The notes beneath the pieces are model-generated. The model made no database searches. It saw nothing but the letters and a program-made list of their open reading frames with translations, and had not been told where the DNA came from. Positions 52,837 to 62,188 of a DNA stretch of 64,000 nucleotides are shown one piece after another; position 1 is the first letter of the stretch, and the number at the start of each line of letters is the position of its first letter. Source of the DNA: Longilinea sp964536805 (GTDB lineage: Bacteria > Chloroflexota > Anaerolineae > Anaerolineales > Anaerolineaceae). The stretch spans positions 1-64,000 of the forward strand of contig CAZHYQ010000001.1 in the NCBI GenBank assembly GCA_964536805.1, written 5' to 3'. The position numbers were made by a program, and so were the translations under genes.

Positions 52837-53454
52837 TTGAAAAAGATTTTATTATCAGGATTTGAGCCATTTGGGGGAAGCAGCATCAATCCTTCCCAGC
52901 AGGTTGCGCTTGCCTTGGGTTCCCAGATTATTAACAAATGCTTGATTGTTGCCGAAATACTACCCGTTGATAAATCGCGTGCGCTTCTAGCCCTGCAAGC
53001 GGCCATCGAAAACCATCAGCCTGCAGCGGTAGTCCTTCTGGGAGAAGCCGCTCACCGGGCAGCAATATCTATCGAACGCGTCGCGATCAACTTGATGGAT
53101 TATCGAATCCCGGATAACAATGGCAACCAGGTTATCGATCAACCAGTGATTAAAGGCGGGCCGGATGCTTATCTATCGACGCTGCCAGTGCGGGATATTT
53201 TTGATAAAATTCGCGCAGCAGGCATACCCGTTGAATTGTCATTAAGTGCCGGTGCTTTTCTATGCAACCAGGTTTTTTATTTTGGCAGACACTATGTATC
53301 CTGCTTGGAAAAAACCATACCGCTCGGTTTTGTTCATCTGCCCTCTCTGCCTGAACAGGCTGCATTAAATTCGTCTCCTTATCCAACCATGAGTCTGGAG
53401 ATGGATATTCACGCCGTTCGGTTGGCAGTAGAGGTTGTAACCGCGATTCTGTGA
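52837..53454 (+). CDS. pcp: pyroglutamyl-peptidase I (C15 family)
   Basis: A 205-residue cysteine peptidase that removes N-terminal pyroglutamate. The family motifs are present: GFEPFGGSSINPSQ at the N-terminus, the Glu in LLGEAA, the catalytic Cys in SAGAFLCNQVFY and the His in GFVHLP. It starts at TTG 52837 after GGGAGGA six bases upstream. A TATAAT at 52814-52819 is a possible -10 element with no convincing -35. The next gene is 7 bases downstream. Confidence 0.92.
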   Translation: MKKILLSGFEPFGGSSINPSQQVALALGSQIINKCLIVAEILPVDKSRALLALQAAIENHQPAAVVLLGEAAHRAAISIERVAINLMDYRIPDNNGNQVIDQPVIKGGPDAYLSTLPVRDIFDKIRAAGIPVELSLSAGAFLCNQVFYFGRHYVSCLEKTIPLGFVHLPSLPEQAALNSSPYPTMSLEMDIHAVRLAVEVVTAIL

Positions 53455-53461
53455 GGCGATA

Positions 53462-54256
53462 ATGTTCGTTTTCCTTTCGAAACTTCTGCCATTATTCGTG
53501 TATCCATTGGGATTGACATGTGTGCTGCTGGTTTTTGCGCTGATATTCAGCAGATACAGGCGATTGCGGAATGCAATGGTGATTGCCAGCCTGGTCGTCT
53601 TATATCTGGCATCCAATCGATGGGTGGCATATGGACTGGCGCAATCATTGGAATGGCAATATTTGCCACCTGATAAACTGCCAAACGTCCAGGCAATTGT
53701 TGTCCTGGGTGGTGGAACAGAATCGCAACAATTTCCCCGCCCCACGGTCGAGATCAATGCGGCGGGCGATCGAATACTCTACGCCGCCCAACTATATCGG
53801 AAAGGTATTGCTCCGGTTCTCTTATTAAGCGGCGGCAGCATTGATTGGCAGGACGGCGACGGTGGTACTCCGGCGGACGATATGGCAGCCATCCTGAAGG
53901 AAATTGGCATTCCCGAATCATCGCTCTGGTTGCAAAACCGTTCGCAAAATACGCATGATGATGCCATTTTCAGCGCAGAAATGCTGAAACAAGCAGAAAT
54001 CACCAAGATTGTTCTGGTTACCTCTGCGGCTCATATGCCTAGGTCTGTGGCATTGTTCAAACATCAAGGTTTGGAAGTCATTCCTGCGCCGGTCGATTAC
54101 ACAGTCACCAGGCAAGGCTGGCAAACATTGGCCAACGGCGGATGGCAGGCCAAACTTATTTCTTTATTGCCAAACGCCAGCAGTATGGGATTGACTACCA
54201 ACGTGATCAAAGAGTATTTGGGTATTTTTATTTACCATCTGCAGGGATGGTTGTGA
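53462..54256 (+). CDS. YdcF/ElyC-like DUF218 membrane protein
   Basis: A 264-residue protein with two N-terminal membrane helices (about 4-28 and 38-54) and a DUF218 domain (AIVVLGGGTESQ, LLLSGGS, NTHDDAIFSAEML and VTSAAHMPRSVALF). ElyC-type members act in cell-envelope polysaccharide metabolism. GAGGCG precedes ATG 53462, 7 bases after pcp, so the two form an operon. Biochemical function not determined. Confidence 0.88.
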   Translation: MFVFLSKLLPLFVYPLGLTCVLLVFALIFSRYRRLRNAMVIASLVVLYLASNRWVAYGLAQSLEWQYLPPDKLPNVQAIVVLGGGTESQQFPRPTVEINAAGDRILYAAQLYRKGIAPVLLLSGGSIDWQDGDGGTPADDMAAILKEIGIPESSLWLQNRSQNTHDDAIFSAEMLKQAEITKIVLVTSAAHMPRSVALFKHQGLEVIPAPVDYTVTRQGWQTLANGGWQAKLISLLPNASSMGLTTNVIKEYLGIFIYHLQGWL

Positions 54257-54257
54257 A

Positions 54258-55190
54258 CTAAAAACCTGATTGGTAAAGACTGGCATTTAATTCATCCAGT
54301 TCATATTCAGTTAGAAATCCGTCCGAGGCAGAAGCGACGCCAATTTTGTAAGAGGCAAAAACAACTGCTTTCCGCAGGGCTTCATATGGAGTTAATCCAA
54401 TATTTAAACAATGCACAAAACTGGCGAATAATGCGTCTCCAGCGCCGATGGTGTTTCGAACCGGCCGGATGTGAACGGCTGGAATCCGCTCGATGGCGTG
54501 GTCTTTTCGAATACCCAACATCGCTCCGTTGCCACCAAGACCAATCACCACAATTTCCGCAGGGTAATGATCCCAAATAGCCCGGATAAATTGTTCTGGC
54601 GTACCTGGCAACTTTTCATCGCTCAGAAAAAGGATGTCAGCCGCCTTCATGAAATCCTGGTTATATTCATCTTCAACATTGGATACTGTATGGACATCCG
54701 TGGCGATCAATTTCCCAGCGTTCTTTGCGGGCTGCAGCAATTGGCGCGAAAAATTGATATTACAAAGAATGCAAATGCCCGAATCGGCTAATGCCTGGGC
54801 AAACAACTCCTGAGGGAATGAAAGACCCTGGACGTTTTTTAAATCTGTATGTACTTGGCGGCGCCCCGTGGCGTCATAGATGATTACTGATTGAGCTGTT
54901 TGGTCTGTTTTTGATATTACATATTTCCATGGGATATTCTCTTCGATCAATTTTATTTTTATCAATTGCGCAGCATCATCTTTGCCAATGATCGAAAGGA
55001 GCCGGATACGTTCCCCCAGCACGGTCAGGGCTTTGGCAATGTTGTACCCAACCCCGGCGACTGTCGATGAAACGCCAAAGAACGGATACGTAACCGGGAA
55101 ATACTCGAGCGGGAATTCAGTAATTCGTAATGTTGTCTCGATATTGATCAGGCCGGAGATTAGGATGGCATTTTTCATGGTTTCATTCAA
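54258..55190 (-). CDS. PfkB-family sugar kinase
   Basis: A 310-residue kinase with N-terminal GLINIETTL, the signature GGNGAML-type segment and the catalytic loop NTIGAGDALFASFVH with the Asp base. The substrate could be ribose, fructose or another sugar or nucleoside. Start ATG 55190 lies 9 bases after the recD2 stop and has no clear ribosome site; ATG 55178 is an alternative. Co-transcription with recD2 is likely. Confidence 0.87.
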   Translation of the reverse strand: MNETMKNAILISGLINIETTLRITEFPLEYFPVTYPFFGVSSTVAGVGYNIAKALTVLGERIRLLSIIGKDDAAQLIKIKLIEENIPWKYVISKTDQTAQSVIIYDATGRRQVHTDLKNVQGLSFPQELFAQALADSGICILCNINFSRQLLQPAKNAGKLIATDVHTVSNVEDEYNQDFMKAADILFLSDEKLPGTPEQFIRAIWDHYPAEIVVIGLGGNGAMLGIRKDHAIERIPAVHIRPVRNTIGAGDALFASFVHCLNIGLTPYEALRKAVVFASYKIGVASASDGFLTEYELDELNASLYQSGF

Positions 55191-55199
55191 TGAGGAGGA

Positions 55200-57395
55200 T
55201 TATTGACTTGATGCCAGTCGGGTTGCCAGCATCGTATTGCGCTGACGAACCCGGTGGTTCTTAACAGCCAAAGCAATGGCATCGCGGCTGCCAACCAGGA
55301 TCACCAATTTCTTTGCCCGCGTCACTGCCGTGTAAAGAAGATTGCGTTGCAACATCATGTAATGCTGCGTCAAAATCGGAATGACTACAACAGGAAATTC
55401 GGATCCTTGTGATTTATGAATGCTGATTGCGTAAGCGTGTTGCAATTCATCCAATTGTGTTTCGTCGTAATCGACCAATCGGCCTTCAAAATTAACACTT
55501 AGTATGGGACCATCCAGTGTAATTTTTTGAAGCTGGCCGATATCGCCATTGAAGACAAGCCGGTCGTAATCGTTGCGGATTTGCATCACCCGATCGCCTT
55601 CGCGGAAAATGGATCCGCCATGCCGCAATTCCTTTTTACTATCGGCAGCAGGGTTGAGTGCGGTTTGCAGCCGTTGGTTAAGTGCAATAACGCCGGCTTC
55701 GCCCCGGTGCATTGGCGTCAACACCTGGATATCGGATTCAGGTGAAAAGCCGAATTTGTTCGTAATGCGTTCGGAAACCAGATTCACCACCCAATCAGCG
55801 GCTTTGCCAGGATCGTTCTCGGCAAACAGGAAAAAATCGCTGGCTGTTTTTGGAAATTCGGGAGGTTCTCCCAGGTTAATTCGGTGTGCATTCAGGATGA
55901 TGTAACTATCCTCGGCCTGCCGGTATATGGTGGTCAGGCGGGCGACAGGAATAACGCCGGAGTTAATACAATCACGCAGCACATTCCCTGGCCCGACCGA
56001 GGGAAGTTGGTCGACATCTCCGATCAGTACAAGATGCGTGCCTTCGGCGATTGCATCCACGAGGTGCGACATGAGAGAAATATCGACCATCGACGTTTCG
56101 TCGATGAGCAAAATGTCTGCTTCCAGGGGATTTTGTGCATTATGGGCAAAATGATTGGCTGTTTTTGGGGCAAATTCCAACAGGCGGTGAATGGTCTGTG
56201 CTTCGATCTGAGTTGTTTCACTCAGCCGTTTGGCTGCCCGGCCGGTAGGTGCGGCTAACAGAACGGTCTTCTTGGTTGCCATAACGAGACCTATGATTGT
56301 TCTGGCAATGGTACTCTTGCCGGTGCCAGGACCGCCTGTGATAATGCTGACCTTTTCCTGGATGGCCATGCGAACAGCATCTTTTTGTTGTTGCGACAAT
56401 GGCACTGAGGATAATTGGTCCATTGTTTGGTAAAGGGAGGTCCAATTTGCTTCAGCGAGGAAGGCCAATCGGTCCTTTGTCGAGAAACGCAGATGGTGTA
56501 GTTGGTCTGAAACCTGGATTTCCGCCTGAAAGAGCGATCGCAGGTAAATCGCATCGCCGTCAAGGATTAATTCATGTCGATCAAGGAGTGGCTGAATTTG
56601 GCTTTCACAGATAGCCGCATCCAGCCCCAACAAACGGGCAGCTTCGTCGGATAATTGTTTCCGGTGAGCAAAACAATGACCCTCGTTTGCAAGCGAATCC
56701 ATGGCATGGATAAAACCAGCGTGGATACGAAGGGCTGAATCATTGGGTACTCCGGTTTGCCGGGCAATTTGGTCTGCAGTTTTAAACCCGATTCCGTAGA
56801 TATCCGCAATCATTTGATAGGGGTTGGAACGGACGATGCGAATCGCTTCATTGCCGTATGCTTTGAAAATTTTTCCTGCCAGGCTGGCGCTGACCCCCTG
56901 GGATTGGAGGAAAAACATAATTGCCTTGATCTGCCTTTGTTCTTCCCAACCTGCAATAATCTGAGCAGCACGCTTTTTCCCAATTCCCGGTAGCTCGCGC
57001 AGCCGGTCAGGGGTTTCATCCAGAACCTTTAGTGTGTCCAGACCGAAATGTTCTACGATCTGGGCAGCTGTAGAAATTCCAACCCCGCGGATCAGGCCGC
57101 CTCCCAGATAGCGCCGTATGCCGTCCAGCGAAGTAGGTGCTTCAATGGTGTAGTAGTGAATTTCGAATTGGCGGCCATATTGCGGGTGAATTGTCCAGAG
57201 GCCATGGAGGGTGACCGATTCGCCAATATTGACCCCGAGCAAATTGCCAACCACTGTCATTTCAGTCCCTTGGCCAGATGGTTGCAGGCGGGCGATGGTA
57301 TAGCCAGTTTCACCATTTTGAAAGGTGATTCTCTCCAATATGCCGGAGAGAGTTTCTTCGGGCAACTTTGTTTGTTGAGGAGTGGGGTTGGTCAC
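55200..57395 (-). CDS. recD2: RecD-like DNA helicase RecD2
   Basis: A 731-residue superfamily 1B helicase without RecB/RecC partners. The N-terminal half has HhH motifs (LRELPGIGKKRAAQII and IYGIGFKTADQIA), followed by the motor: Walker A GGPGTGKST, Walker B LLIDETSM, motif III IGDVDQLPSVGPG, and motif VI near the end (LLYTAVTRAKKL). It translocates 5'-3' on DNA and takes part in repair. The start is GTG 57395; a TATAAT-like element ends about 7 bases before it and no Shine-Dalgarno sequence is seen, so it may be leaderless. Confidence 0.94.
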   Translation of the reverse strand: MTNPTPQQTKLPEETLSGILERITFQNGETGYTIARLQPSGQGTEMTVVGNLLGVNIGESVTLHGLWTIHPQYGRQFEIHYYTIEAPTSLDGIRRYLGGGLIRGVGISTAAQIVEHFGLDTLKVLDETPDRLRELPGIGKKRAAQIIAGWEEQRQIKAIMFFLQSQGVSASLAGKIFKAYGNEAIRIVRSNPYQMIADIYGIGFKTADQIARQTGVPNDSALRIHAGFIHAMDSLANEGHCFAHRKQLSDEAARLLGLDAAICESQIQPLLDRHELILDGDAIYLRSLFQAEIQVSDQLHHLRFSTKDRLAFLAEANWTSLYQTMDQLSSVPLSQQQKDAVRMAIQEKVSIITGGPGTGKSTIARTIIGLVMATKKTVLLAAPTGRAAKRLSETTQIEAQTIHRLLEFAPKTANHFAHNAQNPLEADILLIDETSMVDISLMSHLVDAIAEGTHLVLIGDVDQLPSVGPGNVLRDCINSGVIPVARLTTIYRQAEDSYIILNAHRINLGEPPEFPKTASDFFLFAENDPGKAADWVVNLVSERITNKFGFSPESDIQVLTPMHRGEAGVIALNQRLQTALNPAADSKKELRHGGSIFREGDRVMQIRNDYDRLVFNGDIGQLQKITLDGPILSVNFEGRLVDYDETQLDELQHAYAISIHKSQGSEFPVVVIPILTQHYMMLQRNLLYTAVTRAKKLVILVGSRDAIALAVKNHRVRQRNTMLATRLASSQ

Positions 57396-57508
57396 GCGAA
57401 AATTATACTAGATGACCATTCCCAGTACGTGATAAAAGTCATTCGGAAGGTAAGTTATAATTAGGAGGTTTCCAGCAATACTAAATACAAATAATTTTGA
57501 GGTGAATT

Positions 57509-58678
57509 ATGAGTAGCACAGTGTATTTTGGCTCTGCAAAACAGGCGCGTCTGGTGGCGGAGGAGACTCTACCCGCAAAACTTGATTTGATCCTCGATCA
57601 GCTTCATTTGCGGGACAGGGTGAAAGGCGAGGCTGTTGCGCTGAAACTCCATGTGGGCAACAACATTGGCTATTCGGTAATCCACCCTGTTTTTATCCGG
57701 AAAGTGGTGAAAGCCATCAAGGACGGCGGCGGGAAGCCTTTTGTTGTCGATCTTGAATGGGATACCATGAATGCATACGAACGTGGATATACCCCGGAAG
57801 TATTGGGTTGCCCGATCTATCCGGCGGCCGGCCCAAATGAGCGTCATTATTATGCCCATGAACGCCCGTTTAAGAATATCACCACCTGGAAATTAGCCGG
57901 AATGATCGAAGAAGCGTCTTTCCTGGTAAATTTTGCCCATGCCAAAGGGCATCCATCCTGCGCTTATGGCGGCGCATTTAAAAACCTGGCGTTGGGTTGC
58001 ATGATCGGTGAAACACGTGGGCAGATGCACGATGCCTGCCATTTTGACCGATACTGGTTTTCTGAGCGATGCCCGGATTCTTCCGTTCGAGCTGCAATTG
58101 TGGCAGCCTGTCCGCATGACGGGATCGTTATTGACAAATACAATCCTGAAGAACTTCATATGCATTTCGAACAATGCAATCAGTGCGGCCGCTGTTTGCA
58201 GGTTGCCCCGCCTGGAAGCTTAAAAATTGACGCAGTGAATTGGAATGCTTTTCAAGAAGCCATGGCCATCAGCACCCAGATTTCGTTATCAACCTTCGCG
58301 CCGGAAAAAATGATGCACTTGGTTTTGGCAACGCACATGACGCCAGTGTGCGATTGTTTTGGCTTTACCAGCATGCCCATTCTTCCGGATGCCGGGATAT
58401 TCGGTTCGAATGACATCGTTGCGCTTGATCAGGCGGTGCTGGATTGCATCGCCAAAACGTCATTGATTGAAGATAACGTGCCGACTTCCATGGAAATCCA
58501 TACTCGCCAGGGCCATCCGCTGCAATGGTTGCATGGTCCCTTGAAGGATCCGTATAAAGTGGTCCAATACGGTGAAGAATTGGGATTGGGTATCCGAGAA
58601 TATGATCTGGCGGATGTTTTGCCAGTTGAGGATATTAGGCCGGCGCCCATAGGGTATGTGAACCTTCGCAGCAATTAG
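57509..58678 (+). CDS. DUF362 protein with an Fe-S motif
   Basis: A 389-residue protein with the DUF362 core (AVALKLHVGNNIGYSVIHP, NFAHAKGHPSCAYGGAFKNLALG and MHDACHF). A Cys cluster, CNQCGRCLQVAP, resembles half of a 2[4Fe-4S] ferredoxin insertion, and a further CDCFG follows. Members may be redox enzymes or metal-dependent. GGTGA precedes ATG 57509. It is divergent from recD2 and followed by its own terminator. Function unknown. Confidence 0.85.
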   Translation: MSSTVYFGSAKQARLVAEETLPAKLDLILDQLHLRDRVKGEAVALKLHVGNNIGYSVIHPVFIRKVVKAIKDGGGKPFVVDLEWDTMNAYERGYTPEVLGCPIYPAAGPNERHYYAHERPFKNITTWKLAGMIEEASFLVNFAHAKGHPSCAYGGAFKNLALGCMIGETRGQMHDACHFDRYWFSERCPDSSVRAAIVAACPHDGIVIDKYNPEELHMHFEQCNQCGRCLQVAPPGSLKIDAVNWNAFQEAMAISTQISLSTFAPEKMMHLVLATHMTPVCDCFGFTSMPILPDAGIFGSNDIVALDQAVLDCIAKTSLIEDNVPTSMEIHTRQGHPLQWLHGPLKDPYKVVQYGEELGLGIREYDLADVLPVEDIRPAPIGYVNLRSN

Positions 58679-58690
58679 GAAACTTGCGAG

Positions 58691-58722
58691 CTCGACCTTG
58701 CAAGGCGCGAAGGTCGAGTTTT
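58691..58722 (+). terminator. terminator after the DUF362 gene
   Basis: CTCGACCTT (58691-58699) pairs with AAGGTCGAG (58710-58718) and is followed by TTTT. Confidence 0.8.
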
Positions 58723-58801
58723 CCAAGGTTTAATTGCGCATAGCTATCAATATCGCTGTAAATGAATACTATAGAATCCGTTAATTGCAGGGAGAGACAC
58801 C

Positions 58802-59179
58802 ATGAACGCCCGTTTGGAAGAATTTCAATCCTATCGTACGCGGATGAATGGACGAATTGCTGAGATCGATCACCAGGGGATCAAGCGCTTCTTCAATCTG
58901 GATGCAAAGGCATACAAAGATGGACCGTTGGATGGAAAAACCAAGGAACTGTTGGGTTTGGTTGCATCCATGGTGCTGCGCTGCAATGATTGCATCGATT
59001 ATCACATCCTGCAATGTGTGGATGCCGGTTGGAAGAATGAAGAATTATATGATGCCTTCAATGTTGCCGTTGTAATCGGTGGCAGTATTGTTATTCCCCA
59101 TCTACGCCACGCAGTTGAGACCCTGGACTTGGTTCGGGCTGAGGACGATGTAGAAAAACCTCTCCTTGAATCCGATTAA
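58802..59179 (+). CDS. carboxymuconolactone decarboxylase/AhpD-like protein
   Basis: A 125-residue all-helical protein with the AhpD-type redox motif CNDCIDYH near residue 60 and the typical N-terminal helices (KTKELLGLVASMVLRC). Such proteins act as alkylhydroperoxidase partners or are of unknown function. A GGGAGAG precedes ATG 58802. It stands alone between a terminator and the convergent dus gene. No ahpC is adjacent. Confidence 0.88.
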   Translation: MNARLEEFQSYRTRMNGRIAEIDHQGIKRFFNLDAKAYKDGPLDGKTKELLGLVASMVLRCNDCIDYHILQCVDAGWKNEELYDAFNVAVVIGGSIVIPHLRHAVETLDLVRAEDDVEKPLLESD

Positions 59180-59266
59180 TGGATGTAGAACTTATCTGTT
59201 GTTAGTCATTTTTGGCGGTGTTGTTTAAAAACTGGTCGCCCTAGCGCTGTCCAATCTTGTGGTGGT

Positions 59267-60241
59267 TTACCGCGGAAGAATTCCATCCAGGAGAGCCCCG
59301 ACCAAGTCTGAATTGGTGGAGGTAAGCAAAGCTCCCAGGGTGTTGCTGGAAATTTGATATGGCGCCAGATAGCGTTTGAGGTGTTTGCGAAAAAGCTTAA
59401 GGCCGCGATCAGGGCCATAATATGCAATACTCGTTGAAAGATGGTCGCGGATTGTTTTCCGTACCAGATCGGCAGGAACTTGATCGCGTTCCATCCTTGC
59501 AAAGATCCAGGGATTGCCGATGGCAGCCCGTCCAATCATCACGCCGTCGCAACCCGTTTGGGATTTCATCCGCTCGATATCCGCCACGGTTTTTACATCT
59601 CCGTTCCCCAGGACTGGAATGCCGACAGTCTTTTTGATTTCGCCAATCGCTTCCCAATCCACGTCCCCGCTGTAGCCTTGTTCCTTTGTGCGGGCGTGAA
59701 CGGCGATCAATGCACCGCCATTTCCTTCAATGATCTTCGCTATTTCAAGATAATTTCGACTGCCAGAATCCCAACCTAAACGAATTTTTCCTGTAATGGG
59801 AATATCCAATTCATGTGTGAGGGTTGCAAATATTCTCGCAATTTTTTCTGGCGACCGCAATAATGCCGCCCCAGCTCCGCGCCCTGAGACGCAGCGTGCT
59901 GAGCAGCCCATATTGATATCGATGATATCGGGCTTCCGTTCCATCAATCGGTGGGCAGCCTGTAAAAGGCGTTCAGGTTTATCGTCGAATATTTGAAAAA
60001 CAACCGGGCGTTCCTGCTCCTGAAAGAAAAGATGCTCATCAAGGTACGGGTGTCCATTCAAAATATCGATCGCATTGATAAACTCGGTGTAGCTCAGAGC
60101 AGACCCCAATGATCGTGTCAAGGCTCGAAACGGTGCGTCTGAAACACCATCCATGGGAGAAAGCACCAGATCGCCAAACACTGCTAAACCCCGGATCAGA
60201 AAGGCGGGTTGCACCATTTCAATTGTTTCGGTCATTTCCAT
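59267..60241 (-). CDS. tRNA-dihydrouridine synthase
   Basis: A 324-residue flavin TIM-barrel enzyme. It shows the N-terminal LSPMDGVSDAPFR, the catalytic Cys in NMGCSARCVSGRGAGAALL, KIRLGW and VHARTKEQGYSG, and GRAAIGNPW near residue 230. It reduces uridines in the D-loop of tRNA. Which Dus subgroup (DusB is the most likely in these bacteria) cannot be fixed by eye. The upstream region to 60288 is only 46 bases from the ABC-F gene, which is on the same strand and ends at 60288. Confidence 0.93.
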   Translation of the reverse strand: MEMTETIEMVQPAFLIRGLAVFGDLVLSPMDGVSDAPFRALTRSLGSALSYTEFINAIDILNGHPYLDEHLFFQEQERPVVFQIFDDKPERLLQAAHRLMERKPDIIDINMGCSARCVSGRGAGAALLRSPEKIARIFATLTHELDIPITGKIRLGWDSGSRNYLEIAKIIEGNGGALIAVHARTKEQGYSGDVDWEAIGEIKKTVGIPVLGNGDVKTVADIERMKSQTGCDGVMIGRAAIGNPWIFARMERDQVPADLVRKTIRDHLSTSIAYYGPDRGLKLFRKHLKRYLAPYQISSNTLGALLTSTNSDLVGALLDGILPR

Positions 60242-60287
60242 TGGCCAATCGTACCATAAAGATCCAAAATCCTAAAATACCCCGTCA

Positions 60288-61928
60288 TTATCGCCAAACT
60301 GTCTCTCTTACACTTGGTGGAATTACCTCCCAGATTTTTGTTGCGTAATTCTCGATAAAGTAACGGTCATGGGCAACCGTTAATATTGTGCCTTCGAAGG
60401 TTGACAGCGCCTCTTCGAACCTGGCCCGCGAAGGAATATCGAGGTGATTCAAGGGTTCATCCAGCAAAAGAAAGTTATAGTCCTGGGCTACCAGACAGGC
60501 TAATGAAAGGCGGGATCGCTCACCATAAGACAAACTGCCCGCCGGGATAAATACATCATCGCCTTTGAGCAGAAATTTCGAAAGAAAAGAGCGGATTTCT
60601 GTTTGATTCCAATGGGTCTTTTCTTCCAGAATCTCCAGCGAGTTATGCTGCGGGTTTAATTCCTCCTGTTCTTGAGCCATATATCCAATGCGCACATTGC
60701 TGCCCAATCGAACCTGGCCGCTGATTGGTTCAAGCTTCCCGGTAATTACGCGGAGCAGCGTGGTTTTTCCGGATCCGTTCGGACCAACCAGCGCGACACG
60801 GTCGCCAAAATGAACGTGCAAGGTCAGATCTGACAGTAATTCGTTTTCCGGATATCCGATACTGGCTTCTTCAATGGCAAGCACGTGGCGGCCGCTGGAG
60901 GTGGGATTCTCAAACTCGATCTTCATCTGCCAGTCACGCCCGGGTTTCTCCACCCGATCTACCGTCAACATTTTTTCAATGCGGGCTTCGATGCTTTTGG
61001 CCCTGCGGGTTGTTTCCAGGCTACGGTTGGCAAAGAACCCTTTGGCAAATTTATCCCCAGAATCGGCTTTGCCGCCTTTGCGAAATTTGGCCAGGTTGCG
61101 AACATGTTCCGCTGAATGCTTAAGGTGTGAAATTTCGCTTTGTTGGTCTGTATATTCCTGCCATTGGCGGTCGCTTTCGGATGTTTTTTGTTCCAAATAT
61201 GCAGTGTAATTGCCCGGATAGGCTTTGAGATGGTGGCTCTTTTGATCGATTTCGAGGATCCCGTGGGCGACCTTATCCAAAAAGGTGCGATCATGCGAAA
61301 CAACTAAAACCCCGCCCGTGAAGCGGTTTATCCAATCCTCCAGCCAGGCCAGCATGTCCAAATCAAGGTGGTTGGTTGGTTCATCTAAAAGCAACAACCT
61401 CGGCCGTGAAAGCAGAACGCCGGTTAAAGCCAGACGTGTTTTTTGTCCGCCGCTGAGGGCTGCAACCGGTAAACTCATTGGTAGTTCTGCCAATCCAAGC
61501 GCTGCCAGCATCGGTTTACCCTTTCCGGCATTCTGTGATGCAAGGGTTAGCTCGGCGAGGGTCTGATCATACAACTCATTTAACTGCCGATTAGCCGGAT
61601 CTACCGATAACAATGCGGCAGTTTCTGCCACTTTTGATTCCAGCTCTGCCAAATTGCCTTCCATGCGGAGAAGAAAGCTCTCAAGCGTGTCATCTGCCCG
61701 GAATTTCAATCCCTGTGACAGATATCCAACGCGCAGGTCGGAAGGCGAAAAAGAAAAAGTGCCCTGGTCGGGCTTCTCTTCAGCCGCAAGAATTCGCAGC
61801 AAGGTGGATTTGCCGCAGCCATTCGGACCGATCAATCCCCAACACTCACCTGCATTGATGCTAAAGGTGATGTCATCCAGTATTTTTTCGATCCCGTAAG
61901 ATTTGTGTAGGTGGTGAATTGAAAGCAT
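60288..61928 (-). CDS. ABC-F family ATPase
   Basis: A 546-residue protein with two ATP-binding cassettes and no membrane domain. Walker A loops are GPNGCGKST and GPNGSGKTT; signatures are LSGGQKTRLAL and LSYGERSRLSL; Walker B regions read LLLLDEPTNHLD and FLLLDEPLNHLD. The linker (about 225-320) is long and basic, as in translation factors and antibiotic-resistance ABC-F. It should act on the ribosome. A leader with a short ORF and a terminator hairpin precedes it. ATG 61928 follows AGGGA. Whether it protects from an antibiotic or tunes translation is not known. Confidence 0.93.
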   Translation of the reverse strand: MLSIHHLHKSYGIEKILDDITFSINAGECWGLIGPNGCGKSTLLRILAAEEKPDQGTFSFSPSDLRVGYLSQGLKFRADDTLESFLLRMEGNLAELESKVAETAALLSVDPANRQLNELYDQTLAELTLASQNAGKGKPMLAALGLAELPMSLPVAALSGGQKTRLALTGVLLSRPRLLLLDEPTNHLDLDMLAWLEDWINRFTGGVLVVSHDRTFLDKVAHGILEIDQKSHHLKAYPGNYTAYLEQKTSESDRQWQEYTDQQSEISHLKHSAEHVRNLAKFRKGGKADSGDKFAKGFFANRSLETTRRAKSIEARIEKMLTVDRVEKPGRDWQMKIEFENPTSSGRHVLAIEEASIGYPENELLSDLTLHVHFGDRVALVGPNGSGKTTLLRVITGKLEPISGQVRLGSNVRIGYMAQEQEELNPQHNSLEILEEKTHWNQTEIRSFLSKFLLKGDDVFIPAGSLSYGERSRLSLACLVAQDYNFLLLDEPLNHLDIPSRARFEEALSTFEGTILTVAHDRYFIENYATKIWEVIPPSVRETVWR

Positions 61929-61951
61929 AAGCATCCCTGATCATGGAAAAC

Positions 61952-61976
61952 AAAAACCGAGGGCTACAGCCCCCGG
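61952..61976 (-). terminator. attenuator-like terminator in the ABC-F leader
   Basis: On the minus strand 61976-61957 form an 8-bp stem with one G-U pair and a TGTA loop, followed by TTTTT (61956-61952). It lies 24 bases before the start codon, in the leader, and would end transcription early unless disrupted. An upstream ACAGC (near 61997-62002) could pair with GCTGT inside the stem. Confidence 0.8.
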
Positions 61977-62017
61977 CCGAATCAACATTAGGCTAGCTGT
62001 TTCCCAACAAAAATCGA

Positions 62018-62038
62018 TTAAAGGATGCTATCTGTCAT
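62018..62038 (-). CDS. putative leader peptide MTDSIL
   Basis: ATG 62038 to TAA 62018 encodes six residues. AGGAAAG stands just upstream as a plausible ribosome site, and an extended -10-like TGTGATAAT lies about 40 bases before it. It precedes the terminator hairpin and the ABC-F gene, as in ribosome-mediated attenuation of antibiotic-resistance ABC-F genes. Translation is not shown, and a six-codon frame could arise by chance. Confidence 0.45.
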   Translation of the reverse strand: MTDSIL

Positions 62039-62188
62039 TTACTTTCCTATCCCTAAATACCTGCCCAAATATTATCACAAGATTGGTTTGGAGAGAAGAG
62101 ATTCCCAAGGTCTTCATTCTGCCAAATGTACAGGAAAAATTCTTCCGGGTTTTCCAAAAAAAATAAAACTGATATACTTTGTCGATCC

